Shown: positions 27,815 through 37,533, numbered from the stretch's first letter. The stretch: DNA of 64,000 bases from Leptospira sp. 96542 (GCA_029310945.1 JARJFC010000003.1:119743-183742); one strand, 5' to 3'. The notes: generated by a model not told the origin, from the letters alone. Made by a program: numbers and translations.

Positions 27815-27822
27815 TCCTTTTT

Positions 27823-28689
27823 ATGTTGGTCGTAAATTCTGTACCTGAATTGAAATCTGCCATTATTTCATGGAAAAAACAAGGATTCCAAATTGGTTTT
27901 TGCCCAACTATGGGTGCTTTGCATTCGGGCCATATGGATTTAGTAGATACCTCAAAGTCAAAAAGCCTGAAAACAATTGTTTCCATTTTTATAAATCCCA
28001 CTCAATTCAACGACCCAAAAGATTTTGAAAAGTATCCGAAAACCACAGAGTCTGACTTAAAACTTTGTGAAACAATGGGTGTGGATTTGGTATTTTTGCC
28101 GACTGTGGAGACAATGTATCCTCCCGAAACCACCCCGATCCAAATGAGCATACCTAAATTGCAAGAAACACTTTGTGGAAAAACAAGGCCTGGACATTTT
28201 GAAGGAGTTTTACTAATTGTTTCTAAACTTTTTCATTTGGTAGAGCCTGATTTTGCGTTTTTTGGTTTAAAAGATTACCAACAGTATCGCATTATTTGTA
28301 GTTTGGTGGAACAACTCAATTTCCCCTTAGAAGTTATTGGTGTTCCCACCAAACGAGAGAACGATGGCCTTGCCATGAGTTCAAGGAATATGCGGTTATC
28401 GGAAAAAGAACGAGAAACATCTAGTTTGATACCTCGGATGTTCTCTTTAGCCAAAAAAATAATTGGTGGGGGCGAAAAAAATATTCCCATTCTAATTGAG
28501 ATATTAAAAGACTTTTTACTTACAGGACAGAATGTAAAAATTGATTACTTAGAATTTGTACATCCAGAAAACTTACAAACATTAGATGTATTATTGGAAG
28601 AATCAATTCTTGCCGTTGCAATTTTTGTAGGTAATGTGCGATTGATTGATAACCAAATGATACAATTAAGCCCTCCCGTTATAAAATGA
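27823..28689 (+). CDS. panC: Pantothenate synthetase
   Basis: Joins pantoate and beta-alanine with ATP to form pantothenate for coenzyme A. The 288-residue protein has all main motifs: PTMGALHSGHMDL (ATP-binding HxGH), SIFINPTQFN, CGKTRPGHFEGV, FGLKDYQQ and NDGLAMSSRNMRL (KMSKS-like). Length fits the family. The stop overlaps the mfd ATG (ATGA), so translation of the two is coupled, an unusual pairing of vitamin synthesis with DNA repair that probably reflects operon compaction only. Confidence 0.96.
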   Translation: MLVVNSVPELKSAIISWKKQGFQIGFCPTMGALHSGHMDLVDTSKSKSLKTIVSIFINPTQFNDPKDFEKYPKTTESDLKLCETMGVDLVFLPTVETMYPPETTPIQMSIPKLQETLCGKTRPGHFEGVLLIVSKLFHLVEPDFAFFGLKDYQQYRIICSLVEQLNFPLEVIGVPTKRENDGLAMSSRNMRLSEKERETSSLIPRMFSLAKKIIGGGEKNIPILIEILKDFLLTGQNVKIDYLEFVHPENLQTLDVLLEESILAVAIFVGNVRLIDNQMIQLSPPVIK

Positions 28690-31600
28690 ATACAGTAAAA
28701 AACGAAAATAGTTTCGATATAAAAGAATTTTCTAAATTCCTTTCCAAATCCCCAGTCACAGTGTCTGGAATTCCAGATGCAGCAGCTTCATTTGTTCTAT
28801 CCCATTTGTATGAATCATTAAATTCTAAGTCGGATTTGTTTTCACTTGTTGTATTGCCAACAAACCAAGATGCAGAATCGTTTTACCGAGAGTTATTCAG
28901 TTTCGTAAATGCGAATGAAATTTTCTTTTTACCAGGTCCAGAAAATATTCCTTATGAATACACAAAATGGCAATCGGAATGGAAACGAGACCGAATTCTC
29001 TCGATCAATCGAATCCTTTCTGGAAATCCTTGCATCATCGTCACATCAGTATCCGCATTTTTACGAAAGTTGCCTGTAAAAACAAGCCTGCAAGGTAAAT
29101 CCATCCAATTACAAATTGGTAAGGATTATCCTTTGGAAACTCTCACCAAACAACTGATACAACTTGGGTATCATCGGGAAGAAGTCTGTGAGCAGTTTGG
29201 GCATTTTTCACTCAAAGGTGGAATCCTTGATGTGTATACACCTTACCTTCCAAATCCAGTTAGGATTGATTTTTTTGGGGATACGGTTGATGAAATCCGA
29301 ACCTATGACCCTGATACGCAAAAATCCATTCAAAAAATATCTGAAATTTTGATCACCGCCGCCAATGAATCTGTTGTGACTAAGGATGAATTTTCGGAAT
29401 ACCAAAATATACTCCAAGGTTTCGATAACAAACGTTTACCGATTGAATCTCATGAGGAAATCATAGAAGAACATCTACCTTTGGTGCGAAAACACGAGGG
29501 GATATTGGGTTTTTTCAAAAAAACACCTATCATTTATTTCCCATGTTTTGATGAAACAAAAGAGAGAGCTTTTGGTATGGAGAGAGAATACAACACTCTC
29601 TTCGAGAAAAAAAAAGATGAGGCAGTTTGTTTAGAACCTAAGGAACTTATTTCATTTGCCAAAGAATGGGATTATCTCACTGAACCAAGTTTACCATCTG
29701 TAAAATTCGAATTACTCCCAGATAAAGAAAATAACTTAGTTTTTTATCCATTAACAGAAGTGAGGGGGTTTCGTGGAAAGATCAGGGAGGCAAAGGAACA
29801 TTTTTTAGAAATTTTAAGTGAAAATCCTGATTCTAAAATTTTTATAACAACCTCATTTTCTGCACAGATGTCGAGGTTGCGTGGGCTTTTTACCGACGAG
29901 CCTGTACAAATTTTATTTCCTGACAAAGAAGAACCCGCTGTCTTACCATTAGAAAATTCGAATTCAGGAATATATTTGGTCATATCCGAATTAAAACGTG
30001 GTTTTAAAATCCAAGATAAAAACACCTATATTTTTACAGACAACGATTTGTTTGGAAGGCAATACAAACGCAAAACTCGTTATAAAAAACAAGCATCCCA
30101 AATGATTGAATCCTTCATTGATTTGAAGGAAGGCGATTATATTGTTCATGTCAATCATGGTGTTGGTAGATTTGTTAAAATCGAAAGAACGAGAGCAGAC
30201 GGAAAAGAAAGAGATTTTTTAAAATTAGAATATTCGGGAGGTGATAGTTTATTTGTTCCTCTCGACCAAATTTCGCTTGTACAAAAATACATTGGTGGCA
30301 CCGATTCTCCGAAACTCGACACCCTCGGAAAAAATTCTTGGAAAAAAGCAAAAGAACGAGTCCAGGAATCGGTTGATAAACTGGCGGAAGAACTTGTTGT
30401 GATGTATTCTAACCGGATGAAGTTGGACGGTTTTTCGTTTCCTCCAGACACAATCTGGCAAGAGGAGTTTGAAGCTGCATTTGAATACGAAGAAACACCA
30501 GACCAGATTGTCGCTATTGATGCTGTCAAACAAGACTTAGAATCTGCAAGACCAATGGATCGTTTGGTTTGTGGGGATGTTGGTTACGGTAAAACAGAAA
30601 TTGCAATCAGGGCTGCTTTTAAAGTGATCATGGCGGGTAAACAAGTCATGTTACTCACTCCCACAACCATTTTATCATTACAACATTTTAATACTTTTAA
30701 ACAAAGATACCAAAATTATCCAATCAAACTTGCTTTTGTTTCTAGGTTTCGTTCGCAAGCAGAAATCAAAGAAGACCTTCGTTTGTTTACGGAAGGTAAA
30801 ATTGATATGCTTATCGGCACTCATGCAATTCTTTCTTCGAAAGTGAAACCAAAAAATTTAGGTTTGCTTGTTATTGACGAAGAACAGAAGTTTGGTGTGA
30901 CTCATAAGGAAACTATAAAGAAGTTTAAAAATCTTGTAGATGTACTCACACTCACTGCAACACCCATCCCAAGAACCCTACATATGGCGCTCACTGGAAT
31001 ACGGGAACTGTCTATCATTTCCACTCCGCCCAAAAATAGACAGAGTGTTGAAACATATGTTTTAGAAGAAGATGACACTCTCATCCAAGAAGCTATCAAA
31101 AAGGAAATCGCTCGAGATGGACAAGTTTTCTATTTATACAACCGAGTGGAATCCATTGAAGAAGAAGCGGCCTATGTGAGATCCCTAGTGCCAAATGTTG
31201 CCATTGGGATTTTGCACGGAAGGCTTACTGAAGATGAAATCGAAGAAACTCTCGTAGATTTTTATAACAGAAAATATGATATTTTAGTCACTACCACCAT
31301 CATTGAATCAGGAATTGATATGCCCAATGTCAATACCCTCATTGTCAAACGAGCCGATATGTTTGGTTTATCTCAACTATACCAAATTAGGGGACGGGTA
31401 GGGCGATCTGACAAAAAGGCCTATGCGTATATGTTTTATCCTTCGAAAAAACTCATCACCGAAGTTGCGGAGAAAAGGTTGAATACCATATTTGAATACC
31501 AGGAGTTAGGTTCTGGTTTTAAGGTGGCCATGAGGGATTTAGAAATTCGTGGAGCTGGGAACTTACTTGGTCGAGAACAGTCTGGGGATATCATGGAGGT

Positions 31601-32114
31601 AGGTTTTGACCTCTATGTAAAAATGTTGGAAGAGGCTATTTCCAAAGTTAAAGGAGAAGAGGTGAAAGTCGAAGTTAGGACTGCTGTGAATCTAAGCACT
31701 AATTTTTATTTGCCAGATGATTATATTCCTGATACAAAACAAAAGATAGAATTTTACAAACGTTTTGAGGGTGCTACAAACATCGACGATGTGGAAGAAC
31801 TTTCGCTCGAAATGGAAGATCGTTTTGGTGAACTTCCACAAATTGCAAAAACATTTGTGGAATTGGAAAAAATTAGGACTTTGGCCTCTTCTCTGGGTTT
31901 TGAATTTGTTTCTGAAAAAGGCACAGAAATCCTTTTTAAATGTGGAACTTATTTCCGTGGCAATCCAGACCGAGTCATTGAGGCAATGTCGAAATTCCCA
32001 GGTCTTGTGATTTCCCCCCAGGAGCCATCTGTACTTCGTTATTCGATGAAAGAAAAGGACGATTTAGGCAAAATCAAAAACCTACTCTCTCTTCTCGCAT
32101 TTTTAGGAAGTTAG
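28686..32114 (+). CDS. mfd: Transcription-repair coupling factor
   Basis: ATP-dependent translocase of 1142 residues that removes RNA polymerase stalled at lesions and recruits UvrA. Domains: UvrB-like N-terminal region (about 1-340), RNA-polymerase-interacting domain starting YIVHVNHGVGRF (about 485), helicase core with Walker A CGDVGYGKTE (about 630), DEEQ box, TATPIPRTLHMAL, and RGRVGRSDKKAYAY, then the TRCF C-terminal domain (about 990-1110). The protein is complete and of the usual size. It pairs functionally with uvrA earlier in this window. It overlaps panC by four bases. Confidence 0.97.
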   Translation: MNTVKNENSFDIKEFSKFLSKSPVTVSGIPDAAASFVLSHLYESLNSKSDLFSLVVLPTNQDAESFYRELFSFVNANEIFFLPGPENIPYEYTKWQSEWKRDRILSINRILSGNPCIIVTSVSAFLRKLPVKTSLQGKSIQLQIGKDYPLETLTKQLIQLGYHREEVCEQFGHFSLKGGILDVYTPYLPNPVRIDFFGDTVDEIRTYDPDTQKSIQKISEILITAANESVVTKDEFSEYQNILQGFDNKRLPIESHEEIIEEHLPLVRKHEGILGFFKKTPIIYFPCFDETKERAFGMEREYNTLFEKKKDEAVCLEPKELISFAKEWDYLTEPSLPSVKFELLPDKENNLVFYPLTEVRGFRGKIREAKEHFLEILSENPDSKIFITTSFSAQMSRLRGLFTDEPVQILFPDKEEPAVLPLENSNSGIYLVISELKRGFKIQDKNTYIFTDNDLFGRQYKRKTRYKKQASQMIESFIDLKEGDYIVHVNHGVGRFVKIERTRADGKERDFLKLEYSGGDSLFVPLDQISLVQKYIGGTDSPKLDTLGKNSWKKAKERVQESVDKLAEELVVMYSNRMKLDGFSFPPDTIWQEEFEAAFEYEETPDQIVAIDAVKQDLESARPMDRLVCGDVGYGKTEIAIRAAFKVIMAGKQVMLLTPTTILSLQHFNTFKQRYQNYPIKLAFVSRFRSQAEIKEDLRLFTEGKIDMLIGTHAILSSKVKPKNLGLLVIDEEQKFGVTHKETIKKFKNLVDVLTLTATPIPRTLHMALTGIRELSIISTPPKNRQSVETYVLEEDDTLIQEAIKKEIARDGQVFYLYNRVESIEEEAAYVRSLVPNVAIGILHGRLTEDEIEETLVDFYNRKYDILVTTTIIESGIDMPNVNTLIVKRADMFGLSQLYQIRGRVGRSDKKAYAYMFYPSKKLITEVAEKRLNTIFEYQELGSGFKVAMRDLEIRGAGNLLGREQSGDIMEVGFDLYVKMLEEAISKVKGEEVKVEVRTAVNLSTNFYLPDDYIPDTKQKIEFYKRFEGATNIDDVEELSLEMEDRFGELPQIAKTFVELEKIRTLASSLGFEFVSEKGTEILFKCGTYFRGNPDRVIEAMSKFPGLVISPQEPSVLRYSMKEKDDLGKIKNLLSLLAFLGS

Positions 32115-32139
32115 AGTTAAGGGGGCGAGTCCTTACCTC
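32114..32139 (+). terminator. Possible hairpin after mfd
   Basis: GAGTTAAGG and CCTTACCTC can pair over nine positions with one mismatch around an eight-base G-rich loop, starting at the last base of the mfd stop codon. The stem is followed by an A-run rather than a T-run, so this could be a leader structure for the next gene as much as a terminator. Confidence 0.3.
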
Positions 32140-32148
32140 TAAAAAAGA

Positions 32149-32208
32149 ATGGACATGGACAGAATTTTTGCGACCATCATCCTAAAACCCCTGGGCTTAA
32201 AAAAATGA
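32149..32208 (+). CDS. Possible 19-codon leader ORF before the lipoprotein gene
   Basis: ATG GAC ATG GAC opens a frame of 19 codons (MDMDRIFATIILKPLGLKK) that ends TGA overlapping the lipoprotein ATG in an ATGA arrangement. No good ribosome site is seen upstream (an AAAAAAGA stretch). If translated it could couple translation to the lipoprotein gene; it may equally be chance. Confidence 0.25.
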   Translation: MDMDRIFATIILKPLGLKK

Positions 32209-32921
32209 AAAACTACTTCCTTTCCCTATTGTTACTTACCTCGGTTTCGTTTGTTACCAACTGTTCAGACTCACCGGTAATTGAAACACTCGACAACCAT
32301 AAAATCACTGTCAAAGATTTTGAAGCTGCTTACGACACTGCTTTGGATTCCATTTCGCGCCTCCAAAACATTGAAAAAAAGACCTTACTTGAATTTGTCG
32401 AAAAAGACATTTCTGAGGTTCCGCAACAATTCCAAGACCTAAACTTTCAACTCCAAAAGAAAAATTTTTACCAAACTTACCGCCAAATGATCATGACAAA
32501 ACTTGTAGCGGATAAAACAGGTTATACATCTAGGCCAGATATTTCTGAAGTTTTGAAACAGGTTGAAATGCAAACCATTGCACAGATGTATGTTTCTGAA
32601 CAAGTGGATAAAAAAATCAAAATCACTGATGAACAAGCTAAGTTTGAATGTGAACGTATGCGTGGTTTGGATCGTAACATTGCATCACTTACCATTGATA
32701 AATGTTTAAGTTTTGCAAAAGCACAATTGAAACAATTGCAAACAAGAGAACAACTCCCTGTTGTTGTGGAAAGAATCAAAGAAGAAGTAACAATCAAACG
32801 TAACGACAAATTTGATTTGGATGCATACCTTGCACCAAAGAAGAAAGCAATCAATCCTCCTTCTAATTCGATTCTTCCGAACTCAGAACCTGAAACAAAT
32901 CCTACGAACGAAAACAATTAA
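32205..32921 (+). CDS. SurA-N-like lipoprotein, resembles LipL31
   Basis: A 238-residue putative lipoprotein with the signal MKNYFLSLLLLTSVSFVTNC (Cys20). After it comes PVIETLDNHKITVKDFEAAYD, the 'not-to-be-empty variable-It-xx-df' pattern found at the N-terminus of SurA/PrsA-type chaperones, followed by helical sequence and a disordered Pro/Asn-rich end. There is no PPIase domain, so it could be a chaperone-like N-domain alone. From memory the sequence resembles the Leptospira lipoprotein LipL31, but I cannot verify this. It follows mfd by 90 bases and precedes uppP by eight, so it and uppP are probably co-transcribed. Confidence 0.72.
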   Translation: MKNYFLSLLLLTSVSFVTNCSDSPVIETLDNHKITVKDFEAAYDTALDSISRLQNIEKKTLLEFVEKDISEVPQQFQDLNFQLQKKNFYQTYRQMIMTKLVADKTGYTSRPDISEVLKQVEMQTIAQMYVSEQVDKKIKITDEQAKFECERMRGLDRNIASLTIDKCLSFAKAQLKQLQTREQLPVVVERIKEEVTIKRNDKFDLDAYLAPKKKAINPPSNSILPNSEPETNPTNENN

Positions 32922-32929
32922 TTACTTTC

Positions 32930-33772
32930 ATGGACAATACAGTCAATGCCTTCCTCCGCGGTGTCATCGAAGCCACCACGGAGTTTTTGCCCGTATCTAG
33001 TACGGGTCATTTATTTCTATTTAGTTATTTTTTTCCGTTTCACGACCTTTCTGTAAATGCATCTGATTTTGATGATTTATTCGATATTTTCATACAAACA
33101 GGTGCTATTTTTTCGGTTGTGGTTCTGTATTTTAAATTGTTCGTCGATCGTACACGTGATGCCTTTTCATATTTTAAGACGAAAAAAAATGGTTTGGAAG
33201 GTTTCCTCTTTTATAGAAATATATTCATTGGAATTTTGCCAATCCTCATACTTGGTTTTCTATTTAAATCTGTTCTCAATACTATAAAAGAATCTGAACA
33301 TTTATTACTCATCTTAGGTTTGTCTTGGCTTATTGGTGGAATTATAATGATTCTTGTTGAATACAAACAAACAAAAAACGAATCAGACCATAAAACGCTA
33401 GGTATACGAGAGGCGATGATCATTGGTATATTCCAATGTTTTGCGCTGATTCCAGGTGTGAGTCGTTCTGCTGCAACCATCATAACAGCAAGAATCTTAG
33501 GAGTGTCTAAAAAGGATTCAGCAGAATTCTCGTTTTTTTTAGCTATTCCGGTTTTGACTTTGGCAGGTTTATATAAACTTTATAAACATCGAGCCATTTT
33601 AAATTCGGAAACCATTGGTTTATTGTTATTTGGTAGCATTATTTCATTTATCATTTGTTACTTCATTATCAAACTTTTTATGGCCTTTCTAAAACGTAGG
33701 AGTTTTGTTTCATTTGGAGTATACCGATTGTTTTTGGGTGTATTCGTCATTTTATACTTTTATAGGTATTAA
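32930..33772 (+). CDS. uppP: Undecaprenyl-diphosphatase
   Basis: Integral membrane phosphatase of 280 residues (BacA family) that recycles undecaprenyl diphosphate for peptidoglycan and other surface glycans; it can confer bacitracin tolerance. The two catalytic motifs are present: EATTEFLPVSSTGHL (about 14-28) and PGVSRSAATI (about 175-184), among roughly eight hydrophobic segments. It lies eight bases after the lipoprotein gene, and a strong inverted repeat follows the stop. Confidence 0.94.
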   Translation: MDNTVNAFLRGVIEATTEFLPVSSTGHLFLFSYFFPFHDLSVNASDFDDLFDIFIQTGAIFSVVVLYFKLFVDRTRDAFSYFKTKKNGLEGFLFYRNIFIGILPILILGFLFKSVLNTIKESEHLLLILGLSWLIGGIIMILVEYKQTKNESDHKTLGIREAMIIGIFQCFALIPGVSRSAATIITARILGVSKKDSAEFSFFLAIPVLTLAGLYKLYKHRAILNSETIGLLLFGSIISFIICYFIIKLFMAFLKRRSFVSFGVYRLFLGVFVILYFYRY

Positions 33773-33775
33773 CAG

Positions 33776-33806
33776 TTTAGGATCCAAATTTTAATTGGAT
33801 CCTAAA
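33776..33806. terminator. 12-bp stem between convergent uppP and phosphatase genes
   Basis: TTTAGGATCCAA and TTGGATCCTAAA are perfectly complementary arms (33776-33787 and 33795-33806) around a seven-base loop. The loop contains the stop codon of the minus-strand phosphatase gene, and the stem starts four bases after the uppP stop. Its place suggests a bidirectional terminator, although neither side has a long T-run. Confidence 0.55.
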
Positions 33807-36310
33807 AACCTTTCGTAATAATTTAACTTCTCCAAATTTCCAGACTTTTTCAGAAGTTGGAAGAAGAGTTTTGTGTTTTTATCGTGGTATTTGTTTCTAA
33901 GAAATAACCTCTCGGCAGATAAAATCGATTCACTTATTTTTCCAGCTTTCCAAAAACTGAGTGCCATCAAATAAATCAGGTCTTCCTTTTCTGGGAACTG
34001 GTATGACGCGAGGTTCAAATATTCTATGGCTTTCTCCCAATGTTTTGATTTGTAATACACTTTGCCTGCAAGACCAAGTAATTTAGATTTACTTTCTAAA
34101 TTCAGGATGGTTTCCAAAACATGGGATGCTTTTTCATACATTCCTTTTTTCGAAAGTTCTTTGATTGTTTCAATTGTGGATTTTGTTTCTTCTTCGAATT
34201 CGTTCTCTTTCTGGATGGGTTTGAATCCAATTCGTAAAAATGACAAATCGTCAGTGATTTCGCCTTGGTTTCGGATTTCATGTATGAGAGCATCTAACTT
34301 GCCTTTTGCTCTTTCGATTAGTCGGAGAATCAAAGTTTCATCCTCATTGATGTTACGATTGTTTTCAGTTTGGTTAAAGGCAATATCATCCCGTCCATCA
34401 GAGCCAACGATTAAAACATCCCCTTCTTCTAAGTGGAATGTTTTGATTTGAAATGATTCATCATTTTTAGGGAATCCTAGTTTCCGCATTGTGAGTTCTG
34501 TTTCGATGAAACTTGCAATTCCATCTCTGTACAAAATGCTCCAGGGATGTTCCGCATTGATATAATAAATACAGCCAGATGTTTCCGATATCAAACCAAG
34601 GACAACACTACTTAACATAGATCCATCAAAACTAACAAAAACCGATTGTAGTTCTACATATAAATCTTTTAGCCAAAGTTCGGGTGGTCTTTGTTTCGTG
34701 TAGCTAGAGTTAGACCTTGATAAAACAGCATGGAAAACTACACCAAGAACGAGCGCTCCGCCCGCTCCTTGGATTGATTTTCCCATAGCATCTCCATTTG
34801 CAAAAACAGTGTAATTTCCTGAATTTAATGTGATAGAACCAACAATACAAATATCTCCACCAATTTCTCCTTCTTTGCCTCTGAATTGGAATTTTTTCTT
34901 TTGGTCTGTATATGACTCAATCTGGATATTAGGAATTTTATTTTCGTTTTTTGCCAAAGGTTGGATGAGTAGGGATGTTAAAAAATAATCTCCGTCTTGT
35001 TTTTCTTTCAGTTCTTTTAGTTGATTTAATGATTCGTTCAAAGCATCGGTTCTTTGTTCTACTTTTTTTTCTAAGTTTTTGTTTAGATCTTCTACCTCTT
35101 CATTTAATTTTACAAATGAGTTTGCTAGAATGATCGCAAGACTCACGTTAAATGCAAGAAAAGCATAACCGAGTATTCTTGGAAAAACCAAAAGTCCCCT
35201 TGTGGAAAGTATATCGACAAAGGACGCAATTAAAATAATGGACATTCCGATTAGGATGTAAATAGCTCGACGATCACCCGATTTCAAATTTTTGAATAGT
35301 ATATAAAAAATGAGTATTACATACACGATCCATGTAGGTTGGATGAATTTAGACATCAGTGAATTGAAAAATTCAACATTTCTGAATATCAAAAAAAGTA
35401 AGAAAAATATAAATTGTATACTATCAAAAATTTTAGCTACAAGTAGGTATTTTTCCTTAAATAATGTCCTTAAAAAATGAAACATCATCGGAATGAGAGA
35501 AAGTAAAACCATATATTCTACTTCTTTCATATAAACAAACGGGATTCCAAATTCATATTTAAGTTGGTTCCGCAAAAAGTTATAAAAAACCAGGGCAAAT
35601 GAAAATAGTGCAAAAAATAGATTTTCTGTTTCTCTCCTGCGCCTTACAAATAAAAATAGAAAATACGATCCAAAACTTAAATATACAGTAAGAAAGATTA
35701 GTTTTAAAAATTCATCTATATAATATTTTGAATAAATATAAGCCGATTTCCCTATTTCTGTTTTGTCTTGTTCCACACCAACAGTGTAATCGAAGTAAGG
35801 TTTAATTTGGATGATGAGTAAATTGGTTTTCCCTTGTTTTATCACTCCATCGGGAATCGTATAAATCCTGATTTTATCATATGCTTCTGGATCTGCGCTG
35901 TCCCAGTTTCCTGTTTCGCCAATTTTTTTTCCATTTAGGTAGGTTCTATCTCTGTCATTGATCACGCCAAGTCTTAATGTATAACTTTCGTTAGACTGTT
36001 CTGGGAAATGAATCCATTTCGCAAGTAGGACAGTTTTTTTGCCTTCAAATTCTTTGGCATCCCGAATCAGATTGCCTGGAACCCTAGCTCTGTACCAATT
36101 GTGTTTCGCAAAATTAGTTTCGTTTATGGATTGGATTTCAGTTTCATCCATCTCTCCATCCGATAGATACCAATATGTTTCTGCTTCGGTTTCTATGCTA
36201 TCGAGAGAAATAGAGTTTACGTTCTGTAATAAAGAGGTTTTGTCCCAAATTGTTTCTGCCGCAAGGGAAGAAAAAGAAAAGACAAGTAGGAGGAGTGTCC
36301 TTTTAGTCAT
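33791..36310 (-). CDS. 7TM sensor PP2C/SpoIIE-type phosphatase with TPR tail
   Basis: Membrane signalling protein of 839 residues. A signal peptide (1-18) precedes a periplasmic beta-rich domain (about 30-205) of the 7TMR-DISM extracellular type, seven membrane helices (about 213-400), a coiled coil (405-440), a PP2C/SpoIIE phosphatase domain (about 450-690) and TPR-like repeats (705-835). Metal-site residues are retained: EIGGDICIVG, NGDAMGKS, SDGRDD and ITDDLSF. It probably dephosphorylates an anti-sigma-factor antagonist or similar partner in response to an extracellular ligand; the partner is not in this window. It is divergent from the RlmI-like gene. Confidence 0.84.
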   Translation of the reverse strand: MTKRTLLLLVFSFSSLAAETIWDKTSLLQNVNSISLDSIETEAETYWYLSDGEMDETEIQSINETNFAKHNWYRARVPGNLIRDAKEFEGKKTVLLAKWIHFPEQSNESYTLRLGVINDRDRTYLNGKKIGETGNWDSADPEAYDKIRIYTIPDGVIKQGKTNLLIIQIKPYFDYTVGVEQDKTEIGKSAYIYSKYYIDEFLKLIFLTVYLSFGSYFLFLFVRRRRETENLFFALFSFALVFYNFLRNQLKYEFGIPFVYMKEVEYMVLLSLIPMMFHFLRTLFKEKYLLVAKIFDSIQFIFFLLFLIFRNVEFFNSLMSKFIQPTWIVYVILIFYILFKNLKSGDRRAIYILIGMSIILIASFVDILSTRGLLVFPRILGYAFLAFNVSLAIILANSFVKLNEEVEDLNKNLEKKVEQRTDALNESLNQLKELKEKQDGDYFLTSLLIQPLAKNENKIPNIQIESYTDQKKKFQFRGKEGEIGGDICIVGSITLNSGNYTVFANGDAMGKSIQGAGGALVLGVVFHAVLSRSNSSYTKQRPPELWLKDLYVELQSVFVSFDGSMLSSVVLGLISETSGCIYYINAEHPWSILYRDGIASFIETELTMRKLGFPKNDESFQIKTFHLEEGDVLIVGSDGRDDIAFNQTENNRNINEDETLILRLIERAKGKLDALIHEIRNQGEITDDLSFLRIGFKPIQKENEFEEETKSTIETIKELSKKGMYEKASHVLETILNLESKSKLLGLAGKVYYKSKHWEKAIEYLNLASYQFPEKEDLIYLMALSFWKAGKISESILSAERLFLRNKYHDKNTKLFFQLLKKSGNLEKLNYYERFLGSN

Positions 36311-36363
36311 TGTAATAAGAATCCTAAATTTGGTTCACGCATACATTACAATTTGGTTATAAA

Positions 36364-37533
36364 ATGGTCATCCGTTTAAAAAAGAATAAGGAAAAAGCAT
36401 TACTTAATTTTCACCCTTGGATTTTTTCAGGGGCAATTGCCAGTGGCGAAAAAAATATAAAACCTGGTGGCATCGTTCGTGTGGAATCAGATTCAGGTTC
36501 CTTCTTAGCTTGGGGTTTTTATGATCCTAAAAGTCAAATCCGCATCCGATTGTTCTCTTTTCTCTCCTCAGATGATGGGGATTCTGTTCTTTTTTGGAAC
36601 CAAAAATGGGAATATCTTTGGGCATCCAAGACAAAACTACTTCCCAAACAGACCACAGGCTTTCGGTTTTTGCATTCAGAGGGGGATGGAGTGCCTGGAA
36701 TCATTGTGGATATTTATGATAAAGCGGCTGTTTTACAAATCCGGACACCTGGAGCAAAAACACTCACAGCTTGGCTCGTTTCGTTTCTCATAACGAAGGG
36801 TATGGAAACCATCGTAGAAAGGGTGGAGCCTTCTGATGGGGAAACAAAGGCAAATTCAAACATTTGGCATTTGGGATCTAGCGCAGAAATTCCATTTTTG
36901 GAAAACGGAATCCGTTTCCTAAGTGACATTGCAACTGGGCAAAAAACTGGATTTTTCTTAGACCAAAGAGAAAATCGGAATCTTTTGAAGAGGTATTCCG
37001 AAAATCGAATCGTTCTGAATTGTTTTGCCTATTCGGGAGGGTTTTCTCTATATGCACTATTAGGTGGTGCAAAATTAGTTCATAGTTTGGATATTTCGAA
37101 AGAGGCAATTCAACTTTGCGAAAAAACGGTAGAAATCAATACAATTCCCGATGTAAAAACACGGCATAGAGGAATTGTCGAAAATAGTTTTTCCTATTTG
37201 AAAGATATGGAAACAAATTTCTATGATATGATTGTTCTCGATCCTCCCGCGTTCACTAAGAGTATAACAACGGTAAACCAAGCAAGTAAGGGGTACAAGG
37301 AAATCAATCTAAAGGCCATTCAAAAAATTTGTAGTGGCGGGCTTATTTTTACATTTTCTTGTTCCCAACATATTTCGATGGATTTGTTCAAAAAAATTGT
37401 TTTTGGTGCTGCAAAAGATACAAAACGGAATGTTCGGGTTCTCCACCAAATGACCCAAAGTCCCGACCATGGTCATTCGATTTATCACCCTGAAGGAGAA
37501 TACTTAAAAGGGCTTGTGATTCAGGTTGATTGA
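36364..37533 (+). CDS. RlmI-like 23S rRNA methyltransferase
   Basis: SAM-dependent RNA methyltransferase of 389 residues. A PUA domain occupies about 1-75 (NFHPWIFSGAI), a linker domain about 80-185, and a Rossmann-fold methyltransferase domain about 195-385 with FFLDQRENR, LNCFAYSGGFSLYAL (SAM loop), DISKEAIQLCEK and the catalytic-region motif DPPAF. The layout matches RlmI (m5C1962 of 23S rRNA) and related YccW proteins; the exact target is inferred. No clear Shine-Dalgarno lies before the ATG. The upstream 53-base gap is shared with the divergent sensor phosphatase. Confidence 0.88.
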   Translation: MVIRLKKNKEKALLNFHPWIFSGAIASGEKNIKPGGIVRVESDSGSFLAWGFYDPKSQIRIRLFSFLSSDDGDSVLFWNQKWEYLWASKTKLLPKQTTGFRFLHSEGDGVPGIIVDIYDKAAVLQIRTPGAKTLTAWLVSFLITKGMETIVERVEPSDGETKANSNIWHLGSSAEIPFLENGIRFLSDIATGQKTGFFLDQRENRNLLKRYSENRIVLNCFAYSGGFSLYALLGGAKLVHSLDISKEAIQLCEKTVEINTIPDVKTRHRGIVENSFSYLKDMETNFYDMIVLDPPAFTKSITTVNQASKGYKEINLKAIQKICSGGLIFTFSCSQHISMDLFKKIVFGAAKDTKRNVRVLHQMTQSPDHGHSIYHPEGEYLKGLVIQVD

